From Prosapia bicincta (taxonomy: Eukaryota; Arthropoda; Insecta; Hemiptera; Cercopidae), in assembly GCA_036971475.1 (NCBI GenBank), contig JBAIZL010000001.1, positions 285,661,925-285,725,924 of the forward strand: DNA of 64,000 nt, in the 5' to 3' direction. This document shows, one piece after another, positions 39,373 to 51,997 of the stretch. The stretch's first letter is position 1, and every line of letters begins with the position of its first letter. The position numbers and the translations under genes are program-made. The notes beneath the pieces are model-generated. The model saw nothing but the letters and a program-made list of their open reading frames with translations, did not search any database and was not told where the DNA came from.

Positions 39373-41104
39373 AGTTATTGCTAATTACAATTAACATTTG
39401 TTCAAATATATGCACGAACGGATGATATCCTTCAATATTTTAGTCAGCCGACAACTTTAGAAGAAATTCTGTGACATATTGCGTGGTTACGTTTAGGCCT
39501 AAGTGTTTGCATTGGCTCGAGGCTCCATCAGTAAATCCTCTCTAGTACACATAATTGATAACGAATTGCAATCACAGCATACTGCAACACTATTGTAACA
39601 CAGTGGATGTGATTGCAATCAAATTACTGTTTGCTACGATTACAATAACCTGGTAGTTTTCGCCGGACGCTAACAGAGTGCTCTGCTGCAGTAATTGAAA
39701 TTGGTTCGTCGCCGACTGTCTTCCACCCTTCCACTCGACCCCTAGGACAGCATGTGTTTCAGTTTCAACCCCCTAACTAATGAAAAACTTCAATACTAGG
39801 ATTAGAATAATTCCCAAAAGAACTATTTTTAACTGTGGTTAATTCTATCGAAGTTTTTAAAAGCTTTAAAAATGTTTTAAAAATTGTTTACTGACTGGAC
39901 TAGCAACTGCACTTCAAACTCATCAGTTGCTTTCGTGATTAATAAGTCCAACTCGGAATGAAAAAACACAGATTTTATAATTTAAATACAGTTTCACTTG
40001 AGTTTAATTACAGCCTTTATAAAACCATTTAATTAACTGACTGTATTCAAAGTTTGATGGCCTAATAACTCTCAGGGCATATGTAGAGATGTATTTGCAA
40101 GTAAAAACAAAGAATTAGAATTGTATTTTAGAATTGGAAAATTCACAGTATACACTGTCCAAAAACATACTGTAACATTATTTGGAAAAAATATTAGAAC
40201 AAAGATTTCCGAAAAATTTCTTCTAATAAAAAATATCTTCAATATCTTTATAAAGGCGTTTATAAATGTAATTAATGTTATTAAAAAATTTAATGTTAAC
40301 TAAAAATGTTTTATTTTCAATTCCATTCACATGGCGATGCCACCACTAGACCAATATTTAAAAATTAGCTTGTTGAACAATCTAAATAATGGGATGAAAT
40401 AGTTAAATATCTAGCTAGAAATGTCAGTGGTAGGGTACTGTTACAACGTAGTCTATGTCTAAATATTGATGGGGTAATAGAAAAAAAATTTATTTCGTAG
40501 GTCTATTAAAATGACAAAACCTAAACGAATGCAGAATTATCATTTTTGTTAGATCTGCTATAAATAATATATTGACAATTGAAATATATTGTTGACAATG
40601 TCTGGGTCTGCCGTTGAGATAAATAAATGATAAAATTACCACGTTCACAATAAATGCGTTCATTATATCTAAGGTGTTTCACTGACAATGTCATCCTCAG
40701 TGGTTTGAACTAAGTTACACTTTACAAATAGTAATATACAATTTGTGATTTGTATTTTATAATTGGGGACTGGTAGTTATTTCTTAATATTAAACCCTCA
40801 CGAGTTCACAAGTAAATTAACCTTACTAAATGTAACAATTTACACTAACCGTCACAATTTTAACAATTTGAAATATCCTTAAAATAAAACCCTACATTTA
40901 TAAAGCCAGGCTATAAAATATTTTAAAAGCCATTAGCCTTTTCAAGCAATTTTTTCAATAAGTTCTAGAAATTATCATTTATACCAAACCATGAAAGGAA
41001 ATTTAATTAACTTTAATTACCAAATGTTACAAAAACCGAAAATTTGACCATAATTTGTTGTAGGCCTATACAATGGCTAGTAAAATATTAACACTCAATA
41101 TACG
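39373..41104. other. Non-coding stretch
   Basis: No gene. 40660-40720 holds a hammerhead-like hairpin on the minus strand (CUGAGGA, GACA/UGUC, GAAAC) discussed under rejected observations. Confidence 0.45.
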
Positions 41105-41385
41105 TAAAATATTGAAGTGTTTTTCCAATTTAATAACATTTTTAGTTTGTTGAGAATGTAAATCAGGGGGTGAAATATTGAAGTGTTTTTCCAATTTAAT
41201 AACATTTTTAGTTTGTTGAGAATGTAAATGAGGGGGTAAACTATTGAAGTGTTTTTCCAATTTAATAACATTTTTAGTTTTGTTGAGAATGTAAATCAGG
41301 GGGTGAAATATTGAAGTGTTTTTCAAATTTAATAACATTTTTAGTTTTGTTAAGAATGTAAATGAGGGGATTAATAAAGGTTTTA
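41105..41385. repeat. 66-bp tandem repeat, four units
   Basis: Units start at attgaagtgtttttccaatt (41111, 41177, 41243, 41310), with periods of 66, 66 and 67 bp, and end in gaatgtaaatcagggggtga. The 111-codon minus frame across it follows from the period and is not a gene. Confidence 0.93.
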
Positions 41386-41685
41386 TGTAAAGTAGTAACA
41401 TTTAAAATGAAATTTTATACGAAATAAATCCTCACTTTGAAGATTATCAATAAATTAACTATCTTCACTACAGCATTATTAGTTAGGTAGGTAGCGGCGT
41501 ATTTATTTAGAAATTATGATATTAAATATGAAATATGTAGAGTTATTCCTCAAAGTACATTTTATTTACATGAAGTTCAGTTGTTTCCAAAACAATATTA
41601 TTGACCTGAAGTAAATATAATTCATATGATATTATTATTCAATAATTTTGGTGTTTGGGGGAAACAAAGGTAATTGTTATATGTT

Positions 41686-41868
41686 TGAGTACATTTTTTT
41701 GCCATTCCTAACTTTTCAATATTCTCTTCTGTTGACGCGTTTCGGATTTACTCAATTTTCAAAACTTCAATATAATGTGTAAATATTGTGTATTGAAGTT
41801 TTGAAATGGAAAACGTGTCAACGGAAGAGAATATTGAAAAGTTAGGAATAGCAGACAAATGTACTCAA
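41686..41868. mobile_element. Fold-back family E, copy 3 (best preserved)
   Basis: Arms of about 80 bases: gagtacatttttttgccatt, cctaacttttcaatattctc, ttctgttgacgcgtttcgg mirror the right side ending acaaatgtactc. The inner loop is about 20 bases (aatgtgtaaatattgtgt). Nearly perfect arms imply a young insertion or gene conversion between arms. Confidence 0.8.
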
Positions 41869-42888
41869 CAACTTTTAAAATACTCTGTTGTACAAACTTT
41901 GTTAAAATAATTGAATTAAATAAACTATACCATTCTATTTAGTTGTTGGATCAATAAACTTACAGCTGGTGTTGTTTTATAAGGAACCCAACAGTTTTTG
42001 CATTTGGTTTACTTCGCCATACCCCTCTAACTCGTGGTTACTTACCCTCCCCCATAAATACAAAACATCTAGAATAACACAGGAAGCCTCCTTCCTGGCG
42101 AGGGCAAAGTTCGAAACTGCGTTTCCTTATGGGAAGCAGCCCTACATTCCCACCGGGATACATTCGGCCTGTAAATGGGGCTTGCCTAAATACAGTTAGG
42201 CTAAACATACACACAACAAGAGAAGAAACTAGGAATAAAATGTCTGAAAATAGATAACATGATGTGACAATCATAATCATGATGGCTCCAGAAATTGTGT
42301 TCCACAAGAACTCACAGAATAGGCCTTCATTCTTTATTTGGAAATTGTTGAACAGCCTTACAGTATAACTTATTATTTTGTTGGCCATCTTAGGTGTTTT
42401 CAAGTCTCGTTACTTTTAACATTTATGAGTACTTGACCAAAACCAGCAATTATTAGAAGTTATTAGATTTAGCTAAAAATGTTCAAATAGTTATCTACAG
42501 TAGGCCTAGAGTTTAAAACATTATAATCCGTATATGTAAAAGATATCCTGATTTATTAATCAAAATATAACCTAAACTATAATAATTACGCTAACATTTT
42601 GAGAATATACATACTATTTGATATATCAATTGTGCACACAGAAAGTGGTTTGCAATTTGTATTAAACTTAAGGACAAAAATTATCGAGTTTGGCTGTCCG
42701 ATTTAAAATTAATCACTTTGGCGTCTAAACTATTAAAAAGAGTCGACAAATTTATTTTATTTCATAATGTGAGCGTATATTAGAGAAAGAATTTTGGAAA
42801 ATTTGTATTTTAAATATAATTTTTTCGCTAAACTTTCCCATGAGGAATGCACACAAATTTCGTGGTCACTAGTACTTTACCACATCAA

Positions 42889-43160
42889 GGTTATCATCGC
42901 CTATTTAAAGTTTTATTTTAAATAATTGTTACAAAATAAAACTTACCAAACTAAACAAAATAATATAAAATAAATGTTTAATACTAATTGTAACGAAAAC
43001 TAAAAAAAAAAAAACCTAAAATTATACATATTTAAATTATGTATAATTTTAGTTTTAGTTACAATTAGTAGGCCTACAAAACATTTATTTTATTTTATTT
43101 TGGTAAGTTTTATTTTGTAACAATTATTTAAATTAAAACTTTAGTTAGTCGATGATAACC
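42889..43160. mobile_element. Long fold-back element
   Basis: ggttatcatcg, agttttattttaaataattg, ttacaaaataaaacttacca on the left are mirrored on the right down to cgatgataacc. Arms are about 125 bases with an inner hairpin taaaattatacata / tatgtataatttta. The right arm has acquired TAGGCCTA. No coding capacity. Confidence 0.75.
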
Positions 43161-45790
43161 CTAATAGGTTTTTCGCCTGGAAAACAAAATTACCACATCC
43201 TCTGCCAAAACCGCTACCCGTCACTACACAACATATTCCCACTCCTTTAGTATAGAGTAATGTTAGTTAAAAAACAGAATGGAGAACGAAACAAACTAAT
43301 AGCACGGCACTAATAACTTACTTATAACAGTTTTTAATAGTCTAATATAAAAATATTCATCTGCAACTTACGCATTTTATCGATTTAGATGAAGATTTTT
43401 ATAGCTTATTGCTGATTTTAAACGCTACCACGGGCGAAGCCACAACAATGTTAAATCTTAAAAGACAAAAGAACGTTTAAATCAACAATTCTCATAACAA
43501 ATTAATATAAACAATAAAAACTATTGGGTTAAATGAAAATGAATAAAGTAGCTACTAGTTTATGCACATTTCGATATCATCAGGAGATTAACACGAGATA
43601 GTGTGAAAAGTGCATACAATTTTAGGTTTTTAACGGCATTTTTTTGAAGCTGAAGGTTTTTTTTGTTTCTAGTTCATGGTAAAGTTAGTTATATTTATTA
43701 CTAAACTTATGATGATAGTCCTCAAAATAAAAATTCAATGTAGGTCTATATTGATCACAATACTGATACTTAGAAAGAAAATAAACATTGTAAATATTTT
43801 ACTATTTCAAAAGTGTTTGAAAACAAAAATTAAAAACAAAATATAAAAGTTTGATTAGCAGCTTATCTTAGTTTTGGACTTTGTAATTGACAATAGGTAA
43901 TCAATTATTGATTGATAATATCATATGGATAAGAAATAATCATTTGGACGTTTTTGTTAGAATAAATTATTTAAATAAATTGATAAAATTAGGCTCTTTG
44001 TAAATTAATTTCCTAAACCTACAAGTAATTCTAGTGAAGGACTAAAAAAATATTACAAAAATACGTAAGCCCTAACAAAACGACTGAAATGAATAATCTC
44101 AAAAATACTACCTTCAAATGAACGATCCGATACACGAGTAGGCTACATCATATGTAGCAGCATCAATCATACTCTGAAATTATATGCGGATAAAAAGATG
44201 TGTAGCAGAAATGGTATATATACTAAAAAACAAAAATTAACTAGTTTAAATATAATGACTATTTTGAGAAAATTACACCAATGTATTACCAATGTTAAAA
44301 AAAAGACTTTTTGGTGCCAAGCTGATTTCTTGTTGGTAAAACTGGAGTAGGCCTATATGTGTATGTTTGTGTCAGTGCCAATACAAGTCCAATGTAGAGT
44401 TGTAGAGTTGAAAAAATGTAGACGTCCATGGAACACGAGCGTAAAATAAAATTTTCAACAAGTAATGAATATTTATTCTATAACATTATTTCTAGTAGTT
44501 AATAGTAATAATCACCTAATTTTTATTTTTTCAAAACAAAACCATTAGTCTAATTCTATTTCTATTACATTCAAATAATACGTTACCAAAAAATAGAATC
44601 AATTTTTATTATACTATTACATTCAATTAATAACAATAGCATTTTAACTTGATAATGAACAGTAGGCCTAAATAAAATAATATAACTTAGTCGTTATAAC
44701 AGCTGTTATGCAAACTAACCTAAGGATATACAAAAATTATATGTTATCATGTTTTTTTTTTTTTTTTTAATATAGGCCTAAGTGTCAGCTGTACGGCATA
44801 GCGTGATTGGCGCTATCTATATTAATTATTCTTAGATTTCAAAGTGACAATACTCGGGCAGAAAAATAAATTATTTTTGAAAAATGTCCACCGAGAAGCC
44901 TCAAATCTGGGGGTTACAAATGTGACAGAAACTTTTACGGGAGTGTATTTAACCACAAAGTCTCATGACGATCGGATTATTAGCTTACTACTGCATAGAG
45001 GAATGAAGTACGGACAGATAACCTATCAGCAATTATTAGATGTAGCCCTATAGATGAAATAACCAGTTTGTTATTTAAAACAGTTAATAGGAGTTTTGTA
45101 CAACTTTTTACCATCGCTTGTAACCTCTCATTAATTTACGCAAAACGTTATAAGAAAATTAAAGGTCAATAAATTATATTTAAAAATTACGGAACACCTA
45201 GATTTTTATATCTTTAGTAAAGAAGAAAATATAAGACTAAAACAATTGGCATGCGTCATTTGTTATTTACAAATCGACAAAATCAATAATGAAAGGTTAT
45301 TTCAAAATACATTTTACTTTATGCTAATCTATCATATCGTGTTGTTCCGGAAAACGTATATTACCAGTGTGCTGTAGCATTCTATTAGGTCAAAATCTGA
45401 ATAAAATTACCACTAATTGCTTTGTGGATTCCATTACACGGCTAACAACCGTCGAACCAAGCATTTTAACTCTTTTAGTATAATTTCAAGTTAAACCAGT
45501 GCACCCAAAGATGCTTTAATTTAAATAATTGCAACGTTTCTGAATTCTAACTAAGGGTTAGGCGCTGTGGTCCAGCCGCCGGGCAAATCCTCCCAGATAA
45601 GCTTTCTAGACTAACAAATGGTCCAGAAGTTAAGCAGAACTCCGAGATGTAAATAAGAGCAGAGGATCGTCCCTAAGGCTAAACCTGCTGCAGTATGTAA
45701 ATCCGCAATCGGACTTTAAGGGAAACCAAATCAAAGGAATGGAAATCCTACCCCACGCTTTGATTGTTTAGCAATTCAAATTATATTAAA
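43161..45790. other. Probable first-intron sequence, nothing recognised
   Basis: Lies directly downstream of the splice donor at 45791-45796 on the minus strand and would be intron. A weak hammerhead-like core (43561-43583, minus) is the only oddity. A poly(T) run is at 44751-44768. Confidence 0.45.
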
Positions 45791-45796
45791 ACTTAC
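45791..45796 (-). other. Splice donor GTAAGT
   Basis: Minus-strand sequence reads AAAGG|GTAAGT exactly at the end of the 47-codon open exon, a perfect match to the U1-complementary donor. Confidence 0.75.
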
Positions 45797-45937
45797 CCTT
45801 TGCAAACACCTAGTTCTGCACTGTGCTACTCTCAGCGGGGATCCAATTTCTTCTTCACTGATACCGACGTCGATAAGGAAAACAGCGACAAAAACAAAAA
45901 CTGGCACGAAGTTTAGTAAAATCCTTAAGAGTACCAT
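45797..45937 (-). CDS. First coding exon of a secreted protein, possibly anosmin-1-like
   Basis: Starts at ATG 45937 in the context ctaacaaaATGG, a good insect initiation context, and ends after 47 codons in phase 0 at a perfect GTAAGT donor. Residues 1-26 form a classic signal peptide: MVLLRILL, then a run of Val, Phe, Ala and Leu, before Asp-Val-Gly-Ile-Ser. The mature start is acidic (SEEEIG), followed by SPLRVAQCRTRCLQR. A Cys-x3-Cys pattern after an Arg-rich run right behind the signal peptide resembles the start of the Cys-box/WAP region of anosmin-1 (Kallmann protein, an extracellular heparan-sulfate-binding adhesion protein). That assignment is a guess from about 15 residues. The exon itself is well supported by start, signal peptide, donor and the upstream promoter. 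No second exon was found to the left, so the first intron is long or runs out of the window. Confidence 0.6.
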
Positions 45938-46498
45938 TTTGTTAGAAGGCTATAACATAACCTTAAAGAACCCAGTCGTAGTATTAGTTTAGCACAGATC
46001 AAACTGAATTTTTTTAACAGGTCGGACCGGATTTTTGAACTAGGGAACTAAACAACTGGTGTCTCGAGTGTAGAGCATATAATTACTTTGAAGGTGGCTA
46101 GCAACCTTCTACATAAATAATTATAGCCTAAAATTAAGATTACCGAAATATGTATTCACTAAAAATTGCACACACGGGTTTTAAAACACTATTATTTTCT
46201 AAAAACACATGCTATACAACCTAATATGTAATCACTTTTAAACACAAACACAACTGTAAAACTATAAAGCTAAAAAAACACTAATATTTATGAACACTAA
46301 AATAGTGTTAGCATAAGTATAGACTATTAATTTTTGGCACGAATAATTTTAAAATTAACAACTAGATTTTGAAAATAATTGAAGGAATATTTTCAAGTGT
46401 TTATAAGACTTATTCTGCTTTCGATAAAACACGATCTCGTGCAGCGATAAGCAACTCTGACAAAAACAACCAACTTTGCGAACCGCCGGCACCCGACT
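45938..46498 (-). other. Inferred 5' untranslated region
   Basis: Between the Initiator at 46498 and the start codon. Whether it is continuous or contains an intron cannot be told. Confidence 0.35.
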
Positions 46499-46500
46499 GA
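46466..46500 (-). promoter_or_regulatory. Initiator plus DPE core promoter
   Basis: Minus strand: TCAGTC at 46500-46495 matches the arthropod Initiator TCAKTY with A+1 at 46498. Exactly at +28 to +33 (46471-46466) is GGTTGT, which fits the DPE consensus RGWYVT. The strict spacing is what makes the pair meaningful. No TATA box at -30. The region 46440-46760 is GC-richer than its surroundings, as expected of a TATA-less promoter. It points toward the exon at 45797-45937. Confidence 0.55.
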
Positions 46501-48744
46501 ACTGCACTAGTGCTCGTCTGGTTTCTGTCACTTTAGTTAGTTAGCGCTGCCCCAGATAGCAGCACCTCCTGCGTTCCAGCCTCTATGGTGGGGGTTAGCA
46601 ATGGCATTGAAACGGCCAGATAAAGACGACCACTACTGGAAGGGGGGATTGAATACGTTTATTGTTAGCATATGTGCGTTGCTACGTACACTCAGGCCTC
46701 TGCCAGCGATGACGACGCGGTTTTTATAATTTTTTTACTCTCTCCCAGAGACATGTTTGCATAAAACGTCGCCGGCAAAATCTGTCTGGCGTTTTGTTTT
46801 ATTACGCTACAATGATGTCATGTTTGAAAACAAAAAAGCACAAGAACAATACCGGATTTTATCCTACATGGATCTTGCAAGACTTAATATGATGTAGGCA
46901 GAGATTGATTAATTGGCTTTAGAGCTGTGTGGTTATAATTAACTGTGGGCAGTTACGAAATCCTTTTAAGAGAAAGAATGAAGATTTTGTTGGCATGATG
47001 AATTAATCGTCACAAAGCTGTGGGAAGGCGGAAAACTAGTAGGTTTGTATTAACACAATACAAACTGCTATAAATTGTTTCTCTTCGTGCTCACTATCAA
47101 GGCTCGTTTATTTTCTCATGTTATGTTTCTGAATTTTTATAAGTGTTTTCAGGTTATAGAGTCGTCAAATTAGTGAATGTAATCCAAAAAACTAAAAATA
47201 ATAAAAAAAAGTATGTTTTAAACAGTTTTAAAAATAAACAAATTTAGAAATTATTATTTTATTTTGATTTTAATAAATATGTATTTTTATTTTATTATTT
47301 AGCTCTAAACAACTAGCAAGAAAACATTTTTGCTGTATAAGGTTAATAATTTACAAACAACACTATAGCCCTAGTATAATGATGATGATGATGATAATAA
47401 TAGTTAAATACTATATAATAGCGGAAAGCTTTGCGTAACAAGACATATGTAGGTACTTAAGCTAATAACTTACTTAATTGAAATTATAATTTTTTTATAG
47501 AATTGAACATATGAAAAACAATATCAATAGTCAATAGGCTATATTAGTCTTGTAGGGATTTCGTCTGAAGATGATTTATAACAGGAGATAAATAAAACGT
47601 TTTTATGGTTTAAGAGGTTAGTTAATTTATAATTAATACCAATATTCGTTAAAAAGACCTACAATAAAGACCTAGTTGTTAAAAATATTGTAGGCTGCAA
47701 TTATTTTTGAAGTTGTTTTTTTTAAATTAAATTGTTTCAAGTTAAAATGTTTTTAAAGTTAAATTCAGCCCCTAATTTAGTCTCGGAAATGATAATAGTA
47801 TCTAGTCTGTTTTCGAGTAAAATCAATAAATCATTGTCTAATTTCGGACCCGAATACATTTGAGATGCTTCGTTTCTCCCTCCCGTTCCTCCCGAACCTA
47901 ACTGGCAGTTGACAGAGTTATGTGTTGTTTGTGGAGTTTGAGAATTGACATTTGTTATTGGTACGCGTTGTCGTTGAAGAAAACTGTCTTGTCTTAATTT
48001 TAAAAACTTTCATATTTGTGAAGGAAGTGATATATTGAATTAGGTTTGGTTTCCATAGAGACACAAATATATACAAATTTGTAACTGGGACAAGTTTGTG
48101 TTTAACAGCACACACCAAAATGTGAAAGTCCGTTTCAAGGTATTTCACTTTTACACATGTTTTTATATTCTAAAACTAAATGTTTTTAATATAAAATATT
48201 TTATCTAAACTTTAAGAATGGAAAAAATCTTTTGTAGTCGCTCCTACAAAACTAAACTTGTTTAGGGAAACTGTACAAACATTCTAAAGGCATCGTCCTG
48301 TAACACATAAGGTATATTCTCATAAGCATTATCTCATGTTCTTTAAAGCATTTGTAATACTGTATATCCTTAAACATTATATTACGAGGTTTCAGATTCT
48401 TTGATCAGCTGATATTTACAATTTACAAAACAGATGACTTAATGCAACCTCTTCTTTTGTAAATTAGAGGTCAGGTTAACCTCATTTTTAAACACAGTTT
48501 CTTTTGTAGTGGATTGTATTCAAATCTGGTAAAATTACATAATAGGCTATATTTTTTTACTTATATTAAATTTGATTCAACTTAGTTTAATGTAAAATTA
48601 CAAGTTATGATGGTTAATACAGATTTATTTACTACAAATTTGTTCCCTTAGAAAATATATAATATTATATTTATCATATTACATAGTTATGATATTATAA
48701 ATATATGATAATACATAACTGAGAGTTATTAAAGCGTAACACAA

Positions 48745-48751
<7 letters not shown>
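46501..48751. other. Upstream region, nothing recognised beyond family C fragment
   Basis: GC-richer promoter-proximal segment to about 46830, then AT-rich. At 47560-47635 a fragment with cgtctgaagatgattt, ataaataaaacgtttttatg and gtttaagaggtt belongs to hammerhead family C but has lost its ribozyme middle. Confidence 0.5.

Positions 48752-48806
<55 letters not shown>
48752..48806. repeat. (TA)n microsatellite
   Basis: TA tract flanked on the left by an imperfect hairpin (ttatgatattataaatata) and on the right by caaatcaattaaatttt / caaatcaattcaatttt duplicates. Confidence 0.93.
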
Positions 48807-48808
<2 letters not shown>

Positions 48809-49992
48809 AACCAAATCAATTAAATTTTCCAAATTCAACTATACCAAATCAATTCAATTTTCTTAACAAAAATAGTAGCATGAAAGCAAACTATAACTAT
48901 ATGTGAATATAATCCATAAATGTTGATATTACACAACGTAACATAATGTTATAGATTCTGTATAAACGTTTTGCCTCTCTAAAAGGTATTACACAAACTT
49001 TTAAATTTTATATGCTTATGCAGGTTTTGTTTTATACGGTGAACAGCCATAAGTATATATCTTATTTTATTTAAAAAATAAAATATAACCCAGAGATTTT
49101 CCCTGCTACTGTATATTCACAAAATAGCTTGAGTTTTATACGCACTAAGTTTGTAACAAACCGTTTTAATTTTAGAACAACGAATCAAAAGTTAATTAAT
49201 CTGGTTGTTCACTATTATTAAGCAGCGCTTTTCGGCTATTTAGATATTTAAAAGTTTTGTATTTCCAAAAGTTACTAATAAAAAAATAGTCCAAATAAGA
49301 TTTTTTTAAAAAATATTCACCCAACATATTTAAAGTAAAAAGGCTACAATAAAAATAAAAAAGTGAAAAATGTAGCTTATTTACCATTTGTGAGAAACAT
49401 TTTAGGACCGGTTAAAGAAAATGTAATTCCTGTACTGTAAGAAGAGAAACATATATGTTAGAAAATTCTTTAATTTTCAGAAAATAAACTCTAGCTTACA
49501 GCATTAGATAGCCAAGTGGTACCTAGTTTTTTAAATTCGAATTTAGTTAGTGAAGGTCCGAAATGAGACGATGGTTGATTAAGTGTACTGTATTAAGATT
49601 TAAATAGGCTACTTTATTAATTCCTAGACTAAACTAGAACTGGATTGTTATAATTTTAACTTTAAAATTGTAGCCTACAATATTTATCTAGGCATATAGG
49701 ACAATTGTTTTTAATAAGTTCAATTATTGAGAAAAAATAATTATAGCTGATTAGTCATTTTTAAATTTTGTATTGATAATTTTAATTTTAAACAGGTGCA
49801 TGCGTATGCGCGTGTGGATGTTTCAATGTAAAGAGAAATTGTGTCTACAATATTTATATAGCTCTATAGACTTTTTAACGGCTATTGTTTTGGTTCAATT
49901 TAAAAAAAAAAAATAATTAGTCTAATGCAATTTAGAAACTTTAAAATTTTTTATTGGTAATTTTAATTTTAAATAGATGTTTGAGGATTGTT
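48807..49992. other. Non-coding stretch, nothing recognised
   Basis: AT-rich. Two segments, 49730-49800 and 49895-49975, are loose direct repeats (taatttt, taaattttttattg, aattttaattttaaa). Confidence 0.45.
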
Positions 49993-50163
49993 TTAATGTA
50001 TAGACTGTAACATATGAAATCCAATGCTACGGCCTACCCCAACACCTTCCTCTGCCTCCTCCTCCGATTGATTGGGGGACGAAGTTTGCCTAACAGGGCG
50101 AGTACCCTCATTAGGACAAACATCTGACAGAGTTTTTACCTGAGGAATCGTAGCTTTAGATCT
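49993..50163 (-). CDS. Coding-like open segment, unassigned
   Basis: Minus frame of 56 codons between a TAG at 50166-50164 and a TAA, without an obvious start. It reads TIPQVKTLSDVCPNEGTRPV, then RQTSSPNQSEEEAEEGVG, a composition far from translated AT-rich noise. An acceptor-like or donor-like boundary cannot be fixed. Could be an exon part, a retrotransposon gag-like remnant or chance. Confidence 0.25.
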   Translation of the reverse strand, partial: RSKATIPQVKTLSDVCPNEGTRPVRQTSSPNQSEEEAEEGVGVGRSIGFHMLQSIH

Positions 50164-50171
50164 CTACGTGT

Positions 50172-50363
50172 TTATCCGCTATTCCATGGAACCCCATTGT
50201 GTGTAACAAATTGTAATTTAAGGCTTTGGCAAAACTGGGGCGGAGGGGATCTCACGCACGTTCGTTTCTGGCTATTCTCGTGTATCGGGTTCATATCGGC
50301 TATTGTTAGTTTTGCGTCTCCCTCAACTGCGTCACCTGAATCCAAAACGCATTGAGACATCAT
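50172..50363 (-). CDS. Coding-like open frame, unassigned
   Basis: 63 codons from ATG 50363 (MMSQCVLDSGDAVEGDAKLT, then IADMNPIHENSQKR). The first 35 or so codons look coding in composition. A possible donor GTGAGA follows ...CGAACGTGC at about 50259, after which the frame reads like non-coding sequence. It lies 3.7 kb upstream of the promoter at 46500, on the same strand, so it could be an upstream exon of that or another gene, or a decayed retroelement together with 49993-50163. Confidence 0.25.
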   Translation of the reverse strand: MMSQCVLDSGDAVEGDAKLTIADMNPIHENSQKRTCVRSPPPQFCQSLKLQFVTHNGVPWNSG

Positions 50364-50610
50364 AGAGTGAACATTTTTGTTAGCCTTGCTTGTCTATTTG
50401 GGGCTTTAATAAAATGTTAATACATATTAAATACTAACTTATTGCGTTCATTAAAATTAAATAAGGGTTCGGATTCTATTGCATTTCTTTTTTTTTAAGT
50501 AGCCCTCTAGTATAGCATTTTTCTCTTTCTCGAAATAAAAAAGTTCTCTCTTTTTCAATGATTTTGTTGAGTGTTTATTAGTAAAAGGTATGATAAAATA
50601 TTTACAATTT

Positions 50611-51080
<470 letters not shown>

Positions 51081-51997
51081 TAAAATGAAGCAACTTATAT
51101 GATAAAGTGTACATAACATTATTAACAGAGAGCATAATTTGTTTTATATGATACATATATAGCCTATATGCAGTATGTACATCAGTAGGCCTATATAATT
51201 AAAGCCAATCAATTTGTTGCATAACTTAACTAGGCAGATTCTGTAGTAATTGCGTGCGTGCTACACCTCGTGTTTAAGCAAGGATGGGCATTGAAGCGCA
51301 CTATCAGCGCAAACCCGAGTGAAGCAATTATTCAGTTAATGAACGCGTAATGTAATTATACGAGGGCTAGAAAAATAAATGTAGCGGTACAATGTATATG
51401 TGCACTTTATGCGATTGGCTGAAGGGACGGATAGAACGGGGGTTAAGTGCTTTTTGGGAATAGCGCCAATTTAATATCAAAACCAACAATATCGCCTCAG
51501 ATAGATCATGTGGCGCCCAGTCACGGGGCTGACAAACATAACGGGCTGAGGGAAGGAGGAGAGCAATTTTTTGCAAGGACTTAAGTAATAACTCGCCACA
51601 GAAATGAATTCCGGATAAACGCAAATTTTTCTATGCTAATTTATATTTTCTTGTGTCTTTTTAATAATTATTTTTTTTAGTTTTTCATACGAAAATTTTA
51701 GATTTTAGCAGTGAGTTTACACCCGAGTGCTTTGTTCGTTCTTAAAGCCACACCTTTTGTACAATTTAGTTTTTATAAACAAAAATAATAACTCTTGAAT
51801 TTTGTAGTCCATTACGTTAGGTGTCTCAGTAAGTTTTAACAAATTTATAAAATTTAAAGTTCGGATAGTCATAAACTATTGTTTAAGTGATTAATAAAAA
51901 TTATAATAGAAAAAAAAGTTTTTTTCGACCATAGTTTTCTTACGTGCGAAAGATTTTAGTTCTTATGTGCCCAAATCTTTGTCCGTATAAAATATCA
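51081..51997. other. Non-coding stretch, nothing recognised
   Basis: 51230-51620 is somewhat GC-richer, without recognisable exon structure. Confidence 0.45.

Noticed and set aside
40660..40720. Hammerhead-like hairpin on the minus strand (CUGAGGA, GACA/UGUC, GAAACACC)
   Set aside because: No palindromic or hairpin helix III and no complementary helix I. The sequence is better explained as a simple hairpin unless more copies support it.
41066..41401. 111-codon minus frame with repeated KNVIKLEKHFN
   Set aside because: Produced by the 66-bp tandem repeat, whose period is a multiple of 3.
42038..42403. 121-codon minus open frame with a hydrophobic stretch
   Set aside because: No family resemblance, and length is within chance expectation for 64 kb.
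43561..43590. CUGAUGA, UAUC, GAAA, AUGUGCAU string on the minus strand
   Set aside because: Helix II would be only four bases with no loop, and helix I does not pair. At most a deleted hammerhead relic.
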